14,990 nucleotides of DNA from Chloroflexota bacterium (lineage in GTDB: Bacteria; Chloroflexota; Dehalococcoidia; Lucifugimonadales; JADFKI01), in the NCBI GenBank assembly GCA_022565015.1, contig JADFKI010000057.1, positions 1-14,990 of the forward strand, in the 5' to 3' direction. Below the pieces are notes generated by a model, which worked only from the letters and a program-made list of their open reading frames with translations, ran no database searches and had not been told where the DNA came from. The position numbers were made by a program, and so were the translations under genes. Below, one piece after another: positions 13,139 through 14,990 of the stretch (positions are counted from its first letter, which is position 1; each line of letters opens with the position of its first letter).

Positions 13139-13732
13139 ATGAAGCTCATTCTCGTAAAGCACTCGTCGCCTGAAATCGACCCCGACGTTCCGGCGAACAG
13201 GTGGAAGCTGTCGAGTGAGGGCCGCCTTCTCTGCGCGAGCGTTGCCGACCGGCTCGCCGGCCATGCCGTGGACTCGGTCATATCCAGCACGGAGCCCAAG
13301 GCCGTCGAGACCGGAGAGCTGCTCGCCCAGACGCTGCGAAAGCCGTTCCACCGTGTTGAGGGACTGCACGAGCACGACAGAAGCGACGTCGGATATTTTC
13401 ACGACAGTGAGGACTTCGACAACGCCGTCCACTCTCTGTTCGATAATCCCAATGAGCTGGTCTTCGGCAGGGAAACGGCCAATGAGGCCCACCAGAGGTT
13501 CTCAGAGGCCCTTGAGAGCTTTCTACGGGGGTATAAAGGCCGCAGCCTGGCCGTAGTGGCCCACGGCACGGTCATATCACTCTTTGCGGCCCGAAATACG
13601 GGCACAGACCCCTACGCGCTATGGAAGCGCCTAAATACCCCCTCATACGTCGTGATAACCCTACCTGGGCTTCAGCTTATCGAAGTCGTGGACAGCGTCG
13701 GGGAAATCCCTAAACCTCCAGCCCCAAAGTAA
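13139..13732 (+). CDS. Histidine phosphatase family protein
   Basis: A 197-residue protein of the histidine phosphatase (phosphoglycerate-mutase-like) superfamily. The N-terminal strand LILVKHSSP holds the phosphoacceptor His8. The usual R-H-G is K-H-S here, so the pocket Arg is Lys7. ISSTEPKAVETGELLA (48-63) is the family's second block, HEHDRSDVG (77-85) the acid-containing loop, and AVVAHGTVISLFA (138-150) carries the second pocket His142. The ATG has no ribosome site and stands eight bases after a terminator-like hairpin. It converges with the acyl-CoA-dehydrogenase-like gene, and the two coding regions overlap by 23 bp. Substrate unknown. Confidence 0.85.
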   Translation: MKLILVKHSSPEIDPDVPANRWKLSSEGRLLCASVADRLAGHAVDSVISSTEPKAVETGELLAQTLRKPFHRVEGLHEHDRSDVGYFHDSEDFDNAVHSLFDNPNELVFGRETANEAHQRFSEALESFLRGYKGRSLAVVAHGTVISLFAARNTGTDPYALWKRLNTPSYVVITLPGLQLIEVVDSVGEIPKPPAPK

Positions 13733-14945
13733 TCTTGCCGATGAAGTCGAATGCCTCGTTGGGCGAGAACGGCTGCATGAACGGCCCGGCCCTGACGTCC
13801 CTATACAACCGCGAAAGCACGCTGGATGCCAGATACGCGGAGCCGCCGGATACCGTCATGGCCTTGTCCACGATGTCAATCGCCTTGCGTGTGATCGTCC
13901 ACTTGGAGCACTGGATGTCCTTTGCCAAGTCTTTCAGCTCATCGAGAGGCATGTCACCGTCGGCGTGGCCTCCAAGGAACTCATCGGCAAAGCTAGCCGA
14001 TCTTCCTAGCACGGCTCGGGACGCGGCCAGCTCGATTTCGATCTCTGCTATCGTCTGTCGTATGGAGGGACTGTAAGAAAGCCGGGCTTCATCCGGCCCG
14101 TTTCTGCGGGTTTTTGCAGTCTCGACGGCGATGTCCCGGGCGGATTCCGCGATGCCAAGAAATACGGCCATGAGGGCCAGATTGATCACGCCGGTGCTGA
14201 CTAGGATGCCCTCGTTCCACACGCCCCATGGGCTGACGACCGTGAGCGACGATTCCGGGACGAAACAGTCGCTGAACACTATGGTATGGCTACCAGAGCC
14301 CCGCATTCCCAGGGCGTCCCAGTCGGCCCTGGACTCTATCCCGGGGCTGTCGCCGGGCACAGTGGCTATGGCCCGCTTGTAACCCGAGTCGCCGTCCCAT
14401 ATGCGGCACGTGATCTCGAATGTGTCTGCGGCCTCGGACATCGTGCCGAATATCTTGGCGCCGCTGATGAGCCAACCGCCCTCTGTCTTCTTCGCCTCCA
14501 CCATGGGACTAGCGAGGTCAGTGCCGGCCTCCGAGAGAAGCGCGGCAATTACTTTTTTGCCGCCGCCGATTAGTTTGAGGTCGTCTTCCAGGGGCCTTGT
14601 TCCCGCGGCATTACCGCCTTCCCTGACAGCTTTGAGCCGACGCGTCATCCGCCACGGACGAAACAGGTGCATCGTGACGCCGATAGCGGTGGAACCGTCG
14701 CCTCGCCCCAGACGGTTGATGCCCACGGCCAGATCGTGCACCGACTCCACTCCCAGGCCGCCATACTCCACGGGCACGGTCGCGGCCATCGCCCCGCTGC
14801 GCTTCAGGTCTTCTATGTTCTCGAACGGGAAATCGCCCTTGCGGTCGTGCTCGTCGGCCCGTGCGGCGAAATCGACTGCGTGTTTCTCGACAAGCTCTAC
14901 GAAACGTCGGCCCTGTTCGGTCACGGGTTGTAGCTGAAAGTTCAT
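13710..14945 (-). CDS. Acyl-CoA-dehydrogenase-like flavoprotein
   Basis: A 411-residue protein with acyl-CoA dehydrogenase fold signatures: VPVEYGGLG (57-65), the mid-domain stretch GGWLISGAKIFGT (156-168), ALGMRGSGSHTIVFSD (211-226), a helical C-terminal domain, and SRLYRDVRAG near the end. In most family members the residue eight after RD is the catalytic base in YEG(T). Here it is Gln391 (codon at 13775-13773) in FMQPFSPNEA. It may therefore be a monooxygenase-type or otherwise repurposed relative, or use a Glu elsewhere as in the isovaleryl/long-chain group. The ATG at 14945 is chosen over a TTG nine codons upstream; GGAAGGAG lies about 12 bases before it. Confidence 0.85.
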   Translation of the reverse strand: MNFQLQPVTEQGRRFVELVEKHAVDFAARADEHDRKGDFPFENIEDLKRSGAMAATVPVEYGGLGVESVHDLAVGINRLGRGDGSTAIGVTMHLFRPWRMTRRLKAVREGGNAAGTRPLEDDLKLIGGGKKVIAALLSEAGTDLASPMVEAKKTEGGWLISGAKIFGTMSEAADTFEITCRIWDGDSGYKRAIATVPGDSPGIESRADWDALGMRGSGSHTIVFSDCFVPESSLTVVSPWGVWNEGILVSTGVINLALMAVFLGIAESARDIAVETAKTRRNGPDEARLSYSPSIRQTIAEIEIELAASRAVLGRSASFADEFLGGHADGDMPLDELKDLAKDIQCSKWTITRKAIDIVDKAMTVSGGSAYLASSVLSRLYRDVRAGPFMQPFSPNEAFDFIGKITLGLEV

Positions 14946-14990
14946 ATCCTTTCTCAGCTCCTTCCAGGACAAGAGAAGATAAACTTGGTT

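Overview
The window looks like the chromosome of a free-living bacterium with moderately high GC. The gene set is a core housekeeping set (gatC-gatA, dprA-topA, two serine tRNAs) mixed with NadX-type aspartate dehydrogenase, a stand-alone CinA-C domain, a class IV aminotransferase, a CxxC zinc-ribbon protein and a divergent acyl-CoA-dehydrogenase-like flavoprotein. This mix, together with the intergenic repeats, suggests Chloroflexota, possibly a Dehalococcoidia/SAR202-like lineage. That placement is inference: no rRNA or other marker in the window settles it.

Layout. 1-293: 3' end of a gene, probably hemerythrin-like. 319-745: nearly three tandem copies of a 146-bp repeat. 749-2650 (-): gatA and gatC of the tRNA-dependent amidotransferase. 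2816-4135 (+): aspartate dehydrogenase and a CinA-C protein, transcribed from a near-consensus promoter that divides them from gatC. 4136-4944: gene-poor accessory patch with alternating hairpin arms and a DUF559/Vsr-like nuclease gene bracketed by two short elements with the same terminal inverted repeats. 4945-5853 (-): class IV aminotransferase, divergent from an SDR oxidoreductase (5997-6746, +). 6801-6879: a REP-like inverted repeat, then a HAD phosphatase (6930-7691). 7825-8577: an AT-richer island with an operator-like palindrome, a 55-codon ORF and a MltR/HEPN-like protein. 8720-8936: tRNA-Ser(CGA) and tRNA-Ser(GGA). 9047-12328: dprA-topA. 12656-13030: zinc-ribbon protein. 13139-13732: histidine phosphatase, converging with and overlapping an acyl-CoA-dehydrogenase-like gene (13710-14945, -).

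Gene cooperation. GatCA (GatB is not in the window) makes Gln-tRNA and/or Asn-tRNA by transamidation. NadX would supply iminoaspartate for NAD synthesis, and its neighbour has the fold of the NMN deamidases but lacks the catalytic serine. DprA and TopA form a tight pair acting on DNA.

Most interesting points: (1) the DUF559 nuclease gene framed by two inverted-repeat elements, a RAYT/REP-like arrangement; (2) the CinA-C protein with Ala at the catalytic Ser position; (3) the MltR/HEPN-like gene with a short upstream ORF and a palindrome over its promoter; (4) promoters placed so close to start codons that nadX and dprA should give leaderless mRNAs; (5) an acyl-CoA-dehydrogenase-like protein with Gln at the usual catalytic Glu position; (6) 146-bp repeats whose hairpin stem shows a compensatory change.
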